From: Clostridium sp.
GTDB lineage: Bacteria; Bacillota; Clostridia; Lachnospirales; Lachnospiraceae
Direction of reading: 5' to 3'
DNA: 60,908 nt
NCBI GenBank assembly: GCA_031275405.1
Contig: JAISOV010000036.1
Coordinates: 1-60,908, forward strand
Below are positions 26,916-36,086 of this stretch, in pieces. The notes under the pieces are model-generated. The model did no database searches. It was given only the letters and a program-made list of their open reading frames with translations, and was not told the origin of the DNA. The stretch's first letter is position 1. Each line of letters starts with the position of its first letter. Made by a program: the position numbers and the translations under genes.

Positions 26916-27518
26916 TCACTTCTTTTCGGCTGCGGCATCTTCCTGCATCCCCAACCGGAAGGCGGCCTGGTTGACCGTTACGGTTTTGGGCGGAACCGTG
27001 GCTTCAATGGCCCGCAGCCATTCCGGCATGGAAAATTCCATGTGCCGCGCCGCCACGCCCAGGACGATGATGTTGAATGTCCGTGGGTTCCCCAGTTTCC
27101 GGGCTTCCTCCGCCGCATGGATGGTCTCCACCCGGTATTTCTTCTCCAGTTCCGCGAGAATATCCTGCGGATACTCCTCCGCCCCCGTCACGACGGTGAT
27201 CGGGTCTATGCGCAGATCGTTCACGACCATCACCCCGTCCTTTTTAAGGAAATGCGCATACCGGAGGGCCTCCAGACGTTCAAAGGCGATCAGGATGTCC
27301 GCCTGCCCTTCTTCCACGATGGGTTCGGCAACCTTGTGTCCGAAACGGACGAACGTCACCACGCTCCCGCCGCGCTGCGCCATGCCGTGGATCTCCGACA
27401 TCTTCACCTCATATCCGGCGCGCAGGGCAAGGCCGCCCAGGATACGGCTGGTCAGAAGCGTCCCCTGCCCGCCCACGCCCACTATCATGATATTTTTTGT
27501 CCGCATTCCGATAGCCAT
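26916..27518 (-). CDS. iorB: Indolepyruvate:ferredoxin oxidoreductase, beta subunit
   Basis: Smaller subunit of IorAB, which oxidatively decarboxylates indolepyruvate, phenylpyruvate or hydroxyphenylpyruvate to the aryl-acetyl-CoA and reduces ferredoxin. 200 residues of the POR gamma family: IMIVGVGGQGTLLTSRILGGLALRAGYEVKMSEIHGMAQRGGSV. The ATG at 27518 lies one base after AGGAG and the ATG at 27506 thirteen bases after it, so neither spacing is ideal; the initiation region belongs to a dispersed repeat family described separately. Confidence 0.92.
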   Translation of the reverse strand: MAIGMRTKNIMIVGVGGQGTLLTSRILGGLALRAGYEVKMSEIHGMAQRGGSVVTFVRFGHKVAEPIVEEGQADILIAFERLEALRYAHFLKKDGVMVVNDLRIDPITVVTGAEEYPQDILAELEKKYRVETIHAAEEARKLGNPRTFNIIVLGVAARHMEFSMPEWLRAIEATVPPKTVTVNQAAFRLGMQEDAAAEKK

Positions 27519-27673
27519 GCTCCTTTCAAAGTCTGTGGAAAGTTTGAAACTACGTTTCCAACTGAGAGTTTTGTCCTTTCGGACAAAACATCTCGCTTTA
27601 TTTGGAAAGGATGGTCATTCAGAACGCCATTCTTGCCACCTTTCCCTCACCAATTTCCAGCCGGCGCCAGATT
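27519..27673 (-). repeat. Structured spacer between iorA and iorB
   Basis: Two stem-loops on the transcribed strand: GTTTTGTCC/GGACAAAAC with a GAAA loop (27568-27589), and GTTGGAAAC/GTTTCAAAC with one mismatch (27541-27562 region). They are followed by the AAAGGAGCATGG initiation block before iorB, a diverged member of the module seen before oppD and the MFS gene. This may tune the ratio of the two subunits. Confidence 0.5.
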
Positions 27674-29416
27674 TCACGCCTTTGCCACAGTCTGAATGGC
27701 GCCGAACCGGCACAGCTGCGCGCACAGGCCGCAGCCGTTGCACAGGGCTTCGTCAATGGCAACGGTTCCGTCTTCCCGCTTCGTCAGCGCCGGGCAGCCG
27801 GGACGCAGGCAGACGCCGCATTTCTTGCAGGACTCTTCCACGGGAACGCAGCGGTTCGGGAAAACGGTTCCTTTCAGCAGGACGCAGGGCGCTTTGGTAA
27901 TAATGACGGAAACCTCGTCTCTGGCTGTTTCTTCCCGGATGACGCGTTCCAGCCGCGGCAGATCGAAAGCGCTGATTTCCGTCACGTGTTCCACCCCCAG
28001 CGCCTTGCATAGCCGGTACAGGGAAATGGCCGGAACGGTTTCCCCTTTCAGGGTTTTGCCGGTCGCGGCGTGATCCTGATGTCCGGTCATGCCAGTGGTA
28101 GAATTGTCCAGTATGACGACCGTTCCCGCCGAACGGTTATAGACCATGTTCATCAGGGAGTTGACCCCGGTATGGAGGAACGTGGAATCCCCGATGACCG
28201 CCACCCAGTCGCGGAGGTACTCCCTGCCTTTGGCTTTCTCCATGCCGTGGAGGACGGAAATGCCGGCTCCCATGCAGATGGTGGTATCGATGACGCCAAG
28301 CGGCGCCGCCGCCCCCAAGGTATAACAGCCGATGTCTCCCGCCGCGTGGATCCTGTGTTTCTGCAGGACAGAAAAGACGCTTCGGTGCGGGCAGCCGGGG
28401 CATAAAATGGGAGGCCTTGCCGGAACCCGCGCCGGAGCTTCCCGCGCCGTTTGTTCTCCCAGCACGGCTCTGCGCAGGAGGTTCGCGCTGTATTCGCCCT
28501 GAATCGTGAAAATCTCCTTCCCGATGGCGGGGATCCCCCAGGATCTGACCTGTTCCTCCATGACCGGCTCCAGTTCCTCAAAAATATACAAGGTCTCCAC
28601 CCTGGAAGCAAAGTCCTGGATCAGCTTCTTCGGGAGCGGATGAACCTGCCCCAGTTTCAGGACGGAAGCTTCCGGACAGGCTTCTTTGACATACTGGTAA
28701 GCAATGCCGCTTGTCAGGAAGCCGATGGAGAGGTCGTTCAGCTCCATCCGGTTGATCGGGAAGCCGCAGCCGTCCTCCGCCATTTTCTTCATTCGTTCTT
28801 CCACATAGACATGACGCCCGACAGCGTTTCCCGGCATCATGACGAACTTCCGGATGTTCCGGACATAGGGTCTGTCCGGCACCTGCCGACGCTCTTCCAA
28901 AGTGACCGGTCCGCCGGAATGGGAAAGCCTGGTCGTAGAACGGACGATCACGGGGGTATCATACATTTCGCTGATTTCAAAAGCGAATTTCATGAAATCC
29001 TTGGCTTCCTGGCTGTCGGACGGCTCCAGGACCGGAACCCCCGCCGCCCTCGCCACACAGCGGGTGTCCTGCTCGTTCTGGGAACTGTACAGCCCCGGAT
29101 CATCCGCCGCCACCAGCACCAGACCGCCGTTCACCCCGGCATAGGAAACGGTAAAAAGAGGGTCGCTCGCCACGTTCACGCCCACGTGCTTCATGGACGC
29201 CATGGCCCGGACGCCGCTGATGGACGCGCCGATCGCCACTTCCATCGCCACTTTTTCATTCGGCGACCACTCCGCGTAAATTTCGTCATACCGCACGATG
29301 TTCTCGCTGATCTCCGTGCTGGGCGTTCCCGGGTAAGCGGCGGATACCTTTACTCCCGCTTCATAAGCGCCGCGGGCAAACGCTTCATTCCCTAGCATGA
29401 TGACTGTCTCTGCCAT
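27674..29416 (-). CDS. iorA: Indolepyruvate:ferredoxin oxidoreductase, alpha subunit
   Basis: Catalytic subunit with TPP and iron-sulfur clusters, 580 residues. N-terminal pyrimidine-binding domain (MLGNEAFARGAYEAGVKVSAAYPGTPSTE), then CPGCPHRSVF, the TPP motif GDIGCYTLGA and GDSTFLHTGVNSLMNMVYN, and two C-terminal ferredoxin-type clusters CKKCGVCLRPGCP and CNGCGLCAQLCRFG. AAGGAG is seven bases before the ATG. Reduced ferredoxin made here is a natural substrate for Rnf, encoded about 20 kb away. Confidence 0.95.
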   Translation of the reverse strand: MAETVIMLGNEAFARGAYEAGVKVSAAYPGTPSTEISENIVRYDEIYAEWSPNEKVAMEVAIGASISGVRAMASMKHVGVNVASDPLFTVSYAGVNGGLVLVAADDPGLYSSQNEQDTRCVARAAGVPVLEPSDSQEAKDFMKFAFEISEMYDTPVIVRSTTRLSHSGGPVTLEERRQVPDRPYVRNIRKFVMMPGNAVGRHVYVEERMKKMAEDGCGFPINRMELNDLSIGFLTSGIAYQYVKEACPEASVLKLGQVHPLPKKLIQDFASRVETLYIFEELEPVMEEQVRSWGIPAIGKEIFTIQGEYSANLLRRAVLGEQTAREAPARVPARPPILCPGCPHRSVFSVLQKHRIHAAGDIGCYTLGAAAPLGVIDTTICMGAGISVLHGMEKAKGREYLRDWVAVIGDSTFLHTGVNSLMNMVYNRSAGTVVILDNSTTGMTGHQDHAATGKTLKGETVPAISLYRLCKALGVEHVTEISAFDLPRLERVIREETARDEVSVIITKAPCVLLKGTVFPNRCVPVEESCKKCGVCLRPGCPALTKREDGTVAIDEALCNGCGLCAQLCRFGAIQTVAKA

Positions 29417-29463
29417 AGGTTTCTCCTTCTGTCAAACAGAAAGGCGCGGCTCTTTCGCGCCGC

Positions 29464-30762
29464 TCAGGTTTCACGTAAATCCTTGATCCGCTTTGCCTTT
29501 CCCTCGAAGCGCTGCAGGGTGTTGGGGGATTCCAGGCTGATCTTCGCGTCCAGTCCCAGTACCACGCGCAGTTTCGACCTGATTTTCCGCTCTGTTTCTT
29601 CCAGTTCCCGGTAAGAATCCGTCGCTTTGAGGAGTTCCACGCGGATTTCCATCCTGTCCGCATGGTTTTTCCTGGTAAGCACGATCTCATAATGAGGCCC
29701 GATTTCTTCCACGCCCAGGATCACTTCCTCGACCTGGCTCGGGAATACGTTGACGCCCCGGATCTTCAGCATATCGTCCGTCCGCCCCGCCAGATTCTCC
29801 ATGCGCACGAACGAACGTCCGCACTTACAGGGTTCATAGAGCAGCCTGCTGACGTCCTTGGTGCGGTAGCGGATCAGCGGCAGGCTTTCCTTATAGATAC
29901 AGGTGACGACCAGTTCCCCTTTTTCTCCGGGCGGAAGGACTTCGCCCGTCTTAGGGTCGATGATCTCCGGGATGAAAAAATCCTCGTTTACGTGCATTCC
30001 GCACATATATTGGCATTCGCCGGATACTCCGGGGCCGTTCAGCTCGCTCATGCCGTAATTGGAGGTGACGAGCATATCCCCGCCCCACAGCTTATGGGCT
30101 TCCGCCCGCATAGCGTCCGTCAGCAGCTCGCTTCCGAACAGGCCGATTTTTACCTGTAGGTCCTTCCTGGGATCCAGGCCCAGCTCCATCGCGACTTCGG
30201 CCAGCCGCAAGGCATAAGAGGGCGTCGCCACCAGCAGGGAGGTGCCGAAATCCCGCATATAGAGGATCTGTTTCTCCGAATTCCCGGTGGAAGACGGAAC
30301 AAGCACAGCGCCTATCTTTTCCAGTCCGTAGTGAAGCCCGAGCGCTCCGGTAAACATGCCGTAACCAAAGCAGATCTGCGCCACATCCTTGCTTTCGGCC
30401 CCGCCCATGGCGGCGATCCTCGCCACGCTCTCCGTCCATGTTTCCAGGTCTTTTCTGGTATATCCTACCACCGTCGGCTTCCCGGTCGTGCCGCTGGAAG
30501 CGTGGATACGCAGCAGTTTCTCCTTGGGTACGGCAAACAGGCCAAAGGGATATGTATCGCGCATATCCTGCTTCGTGACAAAAGGAAGCTTCGCCAGATC
30601 CTTCAAGGCGCGGACGTCCTGGGGCTTTACTCCGGCTTCCTCCATTTTCCGGCGATAATACGGCACGGTTTCCCAGACACGAGCCACCGTCTCCCGCAGC
30701 CTGTTTCGCTGAATGTCCTCGATTTCCTGTCTGGACATGGTTTCTTCTTTTGACCAAATCAT
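29464..30762 (-). CDS. paaK: Phenylacetate-CoA ligase (aryl-acid CoA ligase), copy 2
   Basis: First gene of the operon, paralogous to the gene at 25594-26892. Motifs HASSGTTGKPTVVGYTRKDLE, SNYGMSELNGPGVSGEC, LIRYRTKDV and GRTDDMLKIRGVNVFPSQVE define the family. The ATG at 30762 has GGGAG six bases upstream; the frame extends to 30870 but overlaps the promoter. Two ligases flanking one IorAB suggest different acids, for example phenylacetate and indoleacetate, which is inference. About 50 bases separate it from iorA. Confidence 0.9.
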   Translation of the reverse strand: MIWSKEETMSRQEIEDIQRNRLRETVARVWETVPYYRRKMEEAGVKPQDVRALKDLAKLPFVTKQDMRDTYPFGLFAVPKEKLLRIHASSGTTGKPTVVGYTRKDLETWTESVARIAAMGGAESKDVAQICFGYGMFTGALGLHYGLEKIGAVLVPSSTGNSEKQILYMRDFGTSLLVATPSYALRLAEVAMELGLDPRKDLQVKIGLFGSELLTDAMRAEAHKLWGGDMLVTSNYGMSELNGPGVSGECQYMCGMHVNEDFFIPEIIDPKTGEVLPPGEKGELVVTCIYKESLPLIRYRTKDVSRLLYEPCKCGRSFVRMENLAGRTDDMLKIRGVNVFPSQVEEVILGVEEIGPHYEIVLTRKNHADRMEIRVELLKATDSYRELEETERKIRSKLRVVLGLDAKISLESPNTLQRFEGKAKRIKDLRET

Positions 30763-30841
30763 CTGTCGCTCCCATTCTGTCTGCTTTTTCCCAGCGTTCC
30801 GCTTTCCAGACACCCTACGCAATCTGAAAGATCGTTCAAAT

Positions 30842-30870
30842 ATTGTAATCGTTTTTGCCTGTCCTGTCAA
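30842..30870 (-). promoter_or_regulatory. Promoter of the paaK-iorAB-paaK-ACT operon
   Basis: Minus strand TTGACA (30870-30865), 17-base spacer, TACAAT (30847-30842). It leaves a leader of roughly 70 bases before the paaK start. The rest of the gap up to 31127 holds hairpins but no gene. Confidence 0.8.
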
Positions 30871-30925
30871 GCTTTGAAAATATTCTGGGAACTTTCCGCA
30901 GACCTGGAAACTCCTGAACAGAAAA

Positions 30926-30944
30926 CGCCTTGTCTTTCAAGGCG
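30926..30944. repeat. Small hairpin in the spacer upstream of the ior operon promoter
   Basis: CGCCTTG/CAAGGCG with a five-base loop. A second hairpin, GGCAGC/GCTGCC, lies at about 31071-31086. Neither has a T-tract on either strand, so they are recorded as structure of unknown role. Confidence 0.5.
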
Positions 30945-31018
30945 AATTCCGCGCTGCCAAAAGGCACACTTTCTGACAGCAACAGCAGAACTTTAGCCCC
31001 GCCCTTTTCAGGGACGCT

Positions 31019-31046
31019 AAAAAATCCCTGCTTCTGACAGCAGGGA
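31019..31046 (-). terminator. Intrinsic terminator of the opp operon
   Basis: Minus strand TCCCTGCT (31046-31039), six-base loop, AGCAGGGA (31032-31025), then six T. It lies about 80 bases past the stop of the last gene in the opp cluster and reads as a classic Rho-independent terminator. Confidence 0.85.
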
Positions 31047-31127
31047 TACCTCTATGGGCAGGTCTGGAGGCAGCTTGAGGCTGCCGCTATGGATGATGCC
31101 AAACAGCGTCTGGATGTGGAAAACATT

Positions 31128-31484
31128 TCACCTCAGCCAGACAAAAACGCAGAACAAAAGAAAAAGCCCGAAAACTCCTAGAAAAAGCACCGCCGCCAGC
31201 AGGGAAGCTTTCAGGACGCCCCACAGGAGGGCGCGTTTTTCCTTCGGGGTAAGTTCCAGCGGCTCCTGTCCGCGGCCCGGCGGCTCGCCCACGCTTGCCG
31301 GAACCGCCGGACGCCCAGGCACACCGTCCGCGCTCCTGCCCGGAGCCGCCCGCCGTCCAGGCACACCGTCCGCGCTCTTGTCAAAAGCCGCCTGATACCA
31401 AGGCACACCGTCCGCGTTCCGATCCCCGACCGTCCCGCCGTCCGCGAACCCTTCACGTTTTCCTCTTCCGCTTCTTCCGCCCAT
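31128..31484 (-). CDS. Small single-pass membrane protein with 14-residue repeats
   Basis: 118 residues, not recognised. The N-terminal half is Gly/Arg/Pro-rich and holds three 14-residue repeats, at about 23-36, 37-50 and 51-64, each containing ADGVP (42-bp DNA unit). The C-terminal 35 residues form one long hydrophobic helix ending in WLR, preceded by LTPKEKRALLWG. Predicted topology is a cytoplasmic or extracellular repeat domain on one anchor. The ATG at 31484 follows AAAGGAT at normal spacing. Last gene of the opp cluster, just before the terminator. Confidence 0.65.
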   Translation of the reverse strand: MGGRSGRGKREGFADGGTVGDRNADGVPWYQAAFDKSADGVPGRRAAPGRSADGVPGRPAVPASVGEPPGRGQEPLELTPKEKRALLWGVLKASLLAAVLFLGVFGLFLLFCVFVWLR

Positions 31485-31514
31485 AGGATCCTTTCCGAAA
31501 CACAACCTGCCGTA

Positions 31515-32543
31515 TCACCCTGCCGCCGCAGACGGCAGGGCCGCTCCCGGCATCCCTTGCCCGTCATACAGATGGCAGGCGGTAAAATGCCCCTCTTCCA
31601 CTTCCCGGTACACCGGCGGCTCCGTCTTACAGCGTTCCATGCATTCCTTGCAGCGCGTATGGAACTTGCAGCCCCGGGGCGGGTTCGCCGGCGAGGGTAT
31701 GCTGCCTTCCAGAAGGATCCTCTTCATCCTGTAATCCGGATCCGGCACCGGAATAGCGGAAAACAGCGCCCTGGTATAGGGGTGCAGGGGCCTGGAGTAA
31801 ATCTTCTCCGTCCGGGAATATTCCACCAGGCTGCCGAGGTACATCACGCCCACCGTGTCAGAAATATGTTCCACCACAGACAGGTCATGGGAAATAAATA
31901 AGTAGGTCAGATGAAATTCCTTTTGCAGCTTTTTCAGCAGATTGATGATCTGCGCCTGAATGGATACGTCCAGCGCGGAAACAGGCTCGTCGCATACGAT
32001 AAAATCAGGATTCAGGGCAAGCGCCCTGGCGATACAGATCCGCTGGCGCTGTCCGCCCGAAAATTCATGGGGATACCTGTCCTTATGATAGTCCTGTAGG
32101 CCGCAGGCTTCCATGATACGGGTAATGTAGCCGTCAAACTCCTCCGGCGGCACAATGCCATGCTCCCTCACGCCCTCGCCGATGATCTCCCCTACAGGCA
32201 GCCTTGGCGAAAGGCTGGAAAAGGGATCCTGGAACACGATCTGGATACGGGGGCGGATCTTTCGCAGCTGCGCCTTGCTGAAGGAAAAAATTTCGTGTCC
32301 GTCAAAAAAGATCTCCCCCTCCGTCTTATCCTGAAGCCGCAGCAGCGTCCTCCCCATAGTGGATTTCCCGCAGCCGGACTCGCCCACCAGTCCCATCGTC
32401 CTCCCCTTCTCAATGACAAAGGACACCCCGTCCACAGCCTTGACGAAGCTGACTCCCTTTCCAAGGAGGTTCTTTTTGATCGGAAAATATTTTTTCAGGT
32501 TTCTTACTTCTATTAAAGGACTGCCGCTGTTTTCCGTGTTCAT
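31515..32543 (-). CDS. oppF: Oligopeptide ABC transporter, ATP-binding protein OppF
   Basis: One of two ATPases of a peptide importer. Walker [21 protein letters not shown]-loop QIVFQDPFSSLSPR, signature HEFSGGQRQRICIARALAL, Walker B FIVCDEPVSALD and switch FISHDLSVV. The C-terminal OppF extension contains the cysteine cluster CKFHTRCKECMERCKTEPP, which in homologues binds an iron-sulfur cluster. The start at 32543 follows an AGGAG site at somewhat long spacing. Confidence 0.94.
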   Translation of the reverse strand: MNTENSGSPLIEVRNLKKYFPIKKNLLGKGVSFVKAVDGVSFVIEKGRTMGLVGESGCGKSTMGRTLLRLQDKTEGEIFFDGHEIFSFSKAQLRKIRPRIQIVFQDPFSSLSPRLPVGEIIGEGVREHGIVPPEEFDGYITRIMEACGLQDYHKDRYPHEFSGGQRQRICIARALALNPDFIVCDEPVSALDVSIQAQIINLLKKLQKEFHLTYLFISHDLSVVEHISDTVGVMYLGSLVEYSRTEKIYSRPLHPYTRALFSAIPVPDPDYRMKRILLEGSIPSPANPPRGCKFHTRCKECMERCKTEPPVYREVEEGHFTACHLYDGQGMPGAALPSAAAG

Positions 32544-32606
32544 TCCCGCTTCTTCTCCTTTTCCCACACACTGCTTTTACCGTTGCTCCCATCTGCGCGC
32601 TTTGAT

Positions 32607-33875
32607 CTAGAAAGCGTCATCGGCGGGTACCATCAAGGAGGCTGAAAGCTTCTTTCGGCCTTCTATCAGCTCCCCGACGTCCACCGACCTGGAATACCCC
32701 AGGATCTCCCCCTGCGTGAGAAAGCGGTAGCAGGACACCACATGGGTATCGCTTAAACGGATTTCCGGGGGATATCCGCCTCCGCACTCTCCTACGCAGG
32801 ACTCGCACCGGTCTTTGAAATAGCAGTAGTCGGGCATGTCCACGGGATTGGGGACGCTGCCGGGGATATTGTATAGTTCCTCCACCTTTTTCCCTACCAC
32901 AGGCCTGGATTTCATCAGACCAACGGTGTAGGGGTGGGAAGGGTTTCCGAAGACATCCCTGGCCGTTCCTTTTTCCACCACGCGCCCCGCGTACATGACC
33001 ACGACATAGTCCGCCATGCTGGCCACCACGCCCAGATCATGGGTGATCAGCATGATGGAGCTGTTGATCTTGGTCTTGAGTTCTTTGAGCAGATCGAGGA
33101 TCTGCGCCTGAATCGTGACGTCCAGCGCCGTGGTCGGCTCGTCCGCTATGATCAGCTCCGGGTCGCAGGCAAGGGCGATGGCGATCATGACGCGCTGGCG
33201 CATACCGCCGGAAAGTTCATGGGGATACATCCGGTAAACGCCCTCTTGATTGGCGATTCCTACCAATTCCAGCATTTCCAGGGTCCGCGCTTTCACTTCC
33301 TCTTTGGACTTCCGCGGGTTGTGGAGCCGGATCACCTCGTCCACCTGGTCTCCGATACGGAAGACCGGGTTCAGGCTGGTCATTGGTTCCTGGAAGATCA
33401 TGGATATGCGGTTCCCCCGGATCTTGTGCATGATCTCCGAGGGCGTCTTTACAATGTCATAAGCGTCATATCCCCCGCCCGCCTCTTTGACCCGGAAGCG
33501 CAGCTGCCCGCCTACGGTCTGCCCGTGCGGCTTCTGGAGCAGCTGCATGAGGGACAGGGAGGTGACGGACTTTCCGCAGCCGGACTCCCCTACGATCCCC
33601 ACGGTGGAGCATTTCGGGATCTCGAAGCTTACGCCGTCCACCGCCTTCACCGTGCCGATGTCCGTGAAAAAATAAGAACAGACATTGTCAAACTCCACAA
33701 TGTTATCCCCGCTCTTCATATTCGTCCGCCAGCTGTCCGCGTTCCCTTTGTTCCTGCGCCGCTCCAGCTCCAGCTTCCGGGTCAGCTTCCGGTTGAACCG
33801 GGTGATTTGTTTGGATTCCTCTCCGGAGATATAAGCCCTCTTTTTCGATTTTGAAGTCTGTTTCATCCTGATCAC
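32607..33875 (-). CDS. oppD: Oligopeptide ABC transporter, ATP-binding protein OppD, with basic N-terminal extension
   Basis: Second ATPase. The standard domain begins near [16 protein letters not shown], with Walker [18 protein letters not shown], signature [19 protein letters not shown], Walker [13 protein letters not shown], and the C-terminal cysteine cluster [19 protein letters not shown]. About 50 extra residues, rich in Lys and Arg, precede it; a usual OppD would start near the ATG at 33719. I place the start at GTG 33875 because GGAAGGAG lies four bases upstream; ATG 33866 is the alternative. The GTG and its site belong to a repeat also found before the MFS gene. Confidence 0.9.
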   Translation of the reverse strand: MIRMKQTSKSKKRAYISGEESKQITRFNRKLTRKLELERRRNKGNADSWRTNMKSGDNIVEFDNVCSYFFTDIGTVKAVDGVSFEIPKCSTVGIVGESGCGKSVTSLSLMQLLQKPHGQTVGGQLRFRVKEAGGGYDAYDIVKTPSEIMHKIRGNRISMIFQEPMTSLNPVFRIGDQVDEVIRLHNPRKSKEEVKARTLEMLELVGIANQEGVYRMYPHELSGGMRQRVMIAIALACDPELIIADEPTTALDVTIQAQILDLLKELKTKINSSIMLITHDLGVVASMADYVVVMYAGRVVEKGTARDVFGNPSHPYTVGLMKSRPVVGKKVEELYNIPGSVPNPVDMPDYCYFKDRCESCVGECGGGYPPEIRLSDTHVVSCYRFLTQGEILGYSRSVDVGELIEGRKKLSASLMVPADDAF

Positions 33876-33921
33876 CATGCTCCTTCCAAAGTCTGGCGAC
33901 TTTGCGCGTAGCACAAAGCTC
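33871..33921 (-). repeat. Initiation-region repeat E1
   Basis: 51 bases match 48574-48624 at 45 positions. Each copy has a CAAAGTC-type hairpin, then GGAAGGA and a GTG five bases or so later. A looser relative precedes iorB. Confidence 0.7.
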
Positions 33922-33950
33922 AGCCTCCTGCTTCTATCCGCCCGCGATCA

Positions 33951-34040
33951 GCGGCACAAGTCCCGCAAGCGGTATCCGTTCCACAAACGGCATCAGTCCC
34001 GCAGACGTTGCCCGTCCCGCAAGCGGCGCAACGGTCCGCC
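33951..34040. repeat. 18-bp tandem repeat between oppC and oppD
   Basis: Units begin at 33951, 33969, 33987 and 34005 (consensus near GCGGCATCAGTCCCGCAA), with a degenerate fifth to 34040. It fills most of the spacer between the oppC stop and the oppD initiation repeat. Confidence 0.75.
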
Positions 34041-34048
34041 TCCCGCCC

Positions 34049-36073
34049 TCAACGCTTCATCTTGGGGTCGAACGCGTCCCTCAGCCCGTCGCCCACGAAG
34101 TTAAACGCGACGACCGTCAGGCAGATCAGGATGCCGACCGGAATCCATATATAGGTGTACCGGATCATGGATTCGGAAGAAGACGTCACGGAATTGATCA
34201 TCGTTCCCCAGGTAGCCAAGGGGTGCTTGACGCCAAGGCCCAGGAAAGACAGGGTCGCTTCGATGATGATGATCCCGCCCAGGCCGTTCGAGGCCGTCAC
34301 GATCAGCTGCGGCATGACGTTGGGAATCAGGTGCTTGAAAATACGCCGTCTGGTATTCAGCCCGATGCTTTCCGCCGCCAGCATAAACTCCTGTTCCCGC
34401 AGGGACAGGATCTGCCCCCTCACCAGCCTTGCCACGCCGGCCCAGCCCAGGATCCCGAGAATCACCATCAGCCACACCAGGCGGCGGTAAGGCTCCATCT
34501 TCAAGGCGTCGAACAGGGCCGCGATGATGATCAGGATGGGCAGGGAGGGGATACAGTAAAAAACATCCACCAGACGCATGATCAGGTTGTCGATCCAGCC
34601 GCCGAAGAAGCCCGCGATCCCTCCCAGGATCACGCCCAGGATCGTCTCGAGGATAATGACCACGAAGCAGACCAGCAGGGACACGCGCCCGCCGTACATC
34701 ATACGCGCCAGAATGTCCATCCCGTCCCCGTCCGTTCCGAACCAGTGGGCCTTGCTTGGCTCCGCGAAAATATCGATCAGATAGCTGACGCGGGTGCAGG
34801 TCATGTTATAGGTGAAGTTCTTGTTTTCCACATAGACCGTAGTCGGTTCCTTGGCTAAGTCGCCGTTTTCGTCATAGGTATATTTCCCCTCGGAGTTCAG
34901 CTGCGGGATCTCCCATTCAAAAGAGGATTTATAAGTTCCGGCTGCTTCCATATCCGCGATGACTTCCCTGGCCTTTTCCTTAAACGCGAGATCCAGGCTG
35001 TCTTCGCCGCTGTAGGCGCGTACCGCCACCTCGGACAGCAGCGCGACGGGATGTTCCCGGTCTTGCTCCCGGCAGAGGAAGATCCCGTCCTCGCCGTACA
35101 CGACGGAATAAGAGACACCGCCGTCCGTGAAGCTCCCGGCCCCGCCCACGGCCAGCAAGGCGTTGATCCGGAAAGAATCCGTAAACAGCCCGGCGTCCTC
35201 ATACGCGTCCAGGACATAGGTACTCATGACCGCCGCCAGGACACTGTCGGCGTTTTCATACACGGCAAAGCTTCCGTCCTCCTCCGTGACCGTATACCGC
35301 TTCCCGCCGTAAACAAACTCCTCTTGATCCAGATTCCGCAGGATCACGGCTTCGAGCGCGCTGTCAGGGGCGGCGTCTTTTGCGTAAGTGAACCCCTCCG
35401 CCCCGCGTTCCACCGTATAGGCGCCTTTCCTGCCCGGAACCAGACGGTAAGCGGCGCCGCCGTAAACGAAATCCTCTTCCGCGGCGGCGACGGCTTCTTT
35501 CAGCCTCTCCCGGAAGCCCTCTCCCGCTGTTTCCCCGGTCGTATACCGGAGATCCTCGGCAAAGGAGTTATAGGCGGCAAAGGGGGAGAACCCGCCCACC
35601 GTGCCGATCGGACTCCTTACCTGTTCATACAGGCTATAGATCGCCGCCGCTTCTTTCCGGAGTTCATACCGCCGTCCGTTTTGATCTTCCACCGAAAGCC
35701 GGGTTTCTCCGGAAGATTCCATCTGGGAAATATAGGAATTCAGCTGGTTGCGGACAGAAAGTCCTTTGGAAGGATCTGACAGCGTGACGGCATAGTCAGT
35801 GCGGATACTTGCCACGGCATAATCCGCCAGCAGCCTGTCGTATTTATAAAAAATCCGTGTCTGACTGTATGGGTAAAACAAGGGGCAAAGAAAAGAGAAC
35901 AGGAACATCGCCGCCAGAACCACGCTGCCCACGATGGCCAGCCTGTTGCGGAGAAAGCGGTGGAAGACCAGCCTGCCCGGACTCAGGATCCTGACCCGTT
36001 CCAGGCTGTCCAAGGATACCGCCCGCTCCTGCGCCTTTTGCGTATTTCGCTCTTGTATGGTATTCTTCTTCAT
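34049..36073 (-). CDS. oppC: Oligopeptide ABC transporter permease OppC with a large inserted domain
   Basis: Permease of the importer. The C-terminal part is ordinary OppC: HWFGTDGDGMDILARMMYGGR at about 443, several membrane segments, and the EAA-type loop REQEFMLAAESIGLNTRRRIFKHLIPN. The first membrane segment is at about 43-65. Between the two lies an insert of about 370 residues (roughly 75-435), making the protein 674 residues against about 300 for normal OppC. In the OppC topology the insert would be extracytoplasmic. It contains three similar blocks near 202-223, 252-273 and 315-336, each with (Y/D)GGxxYxV and a DG turn. Function of the insert is unknown; substrate capture is one guess. 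Confidence 0.92.
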   Translation of the reverse strand: MKKNTIQERNTQKAQERAVSLDSLERVRILSPGRLVFHRFLRNRLAIVGSVVLAAMFLFSFLCPLFYPYSQTRIFYKYDRLLADYAVASIRTDYAVTLSDPSKGLSVRNQLNSYISQMESSGETRLSVEDQNGRRYELRKEAAAIYSLYEQVRSPIGTVGGFSPFAAYNSFAEDLRYTTGETAGEGFRERLKEAVAAAEEDFVYGGAAYRLVPGRKGAYTVERGAEGFTYAKDAAPDSALEAVILRNLDQEEFVYGGKRYTVTEEDGSFAVYENADSVLAAVMSTYVLDAYEDAGLFTDSFRINALLAVGGAGSFTDGGVSYSVVYGEDGIFLCREQDREHPVALLSEVAVRAYSGEDSLDLAFKEKAREVIADMEAAGTYKSSFEWEIPQLNSEGKYTYDENGDLAKEPTTVYVENKNFTYNMTCTRVSYLIDIFAEPSKAHWFGTDGDGMDILARMMYGGRVSLLVCFVVIILETILGVILGGIAGFFGGWIDNLIMRLVDVFYCIPSLPILIIIAALFDALKMEPYRRLVWLMVILGILGWAGVARLVRGQILSLREQEFMLAAESIGLNTRRRIFKHLIPNVMPQLIVTASNGLGGIIIIEATLSFLGLGVKHPLATWGTMINSVTSSSESMIRYTYIWIPVGILICLTVVAFNFVGDGLRDAFDPKMKR

Positions 36074-36086
36074 CTTCCGGCTCCTC

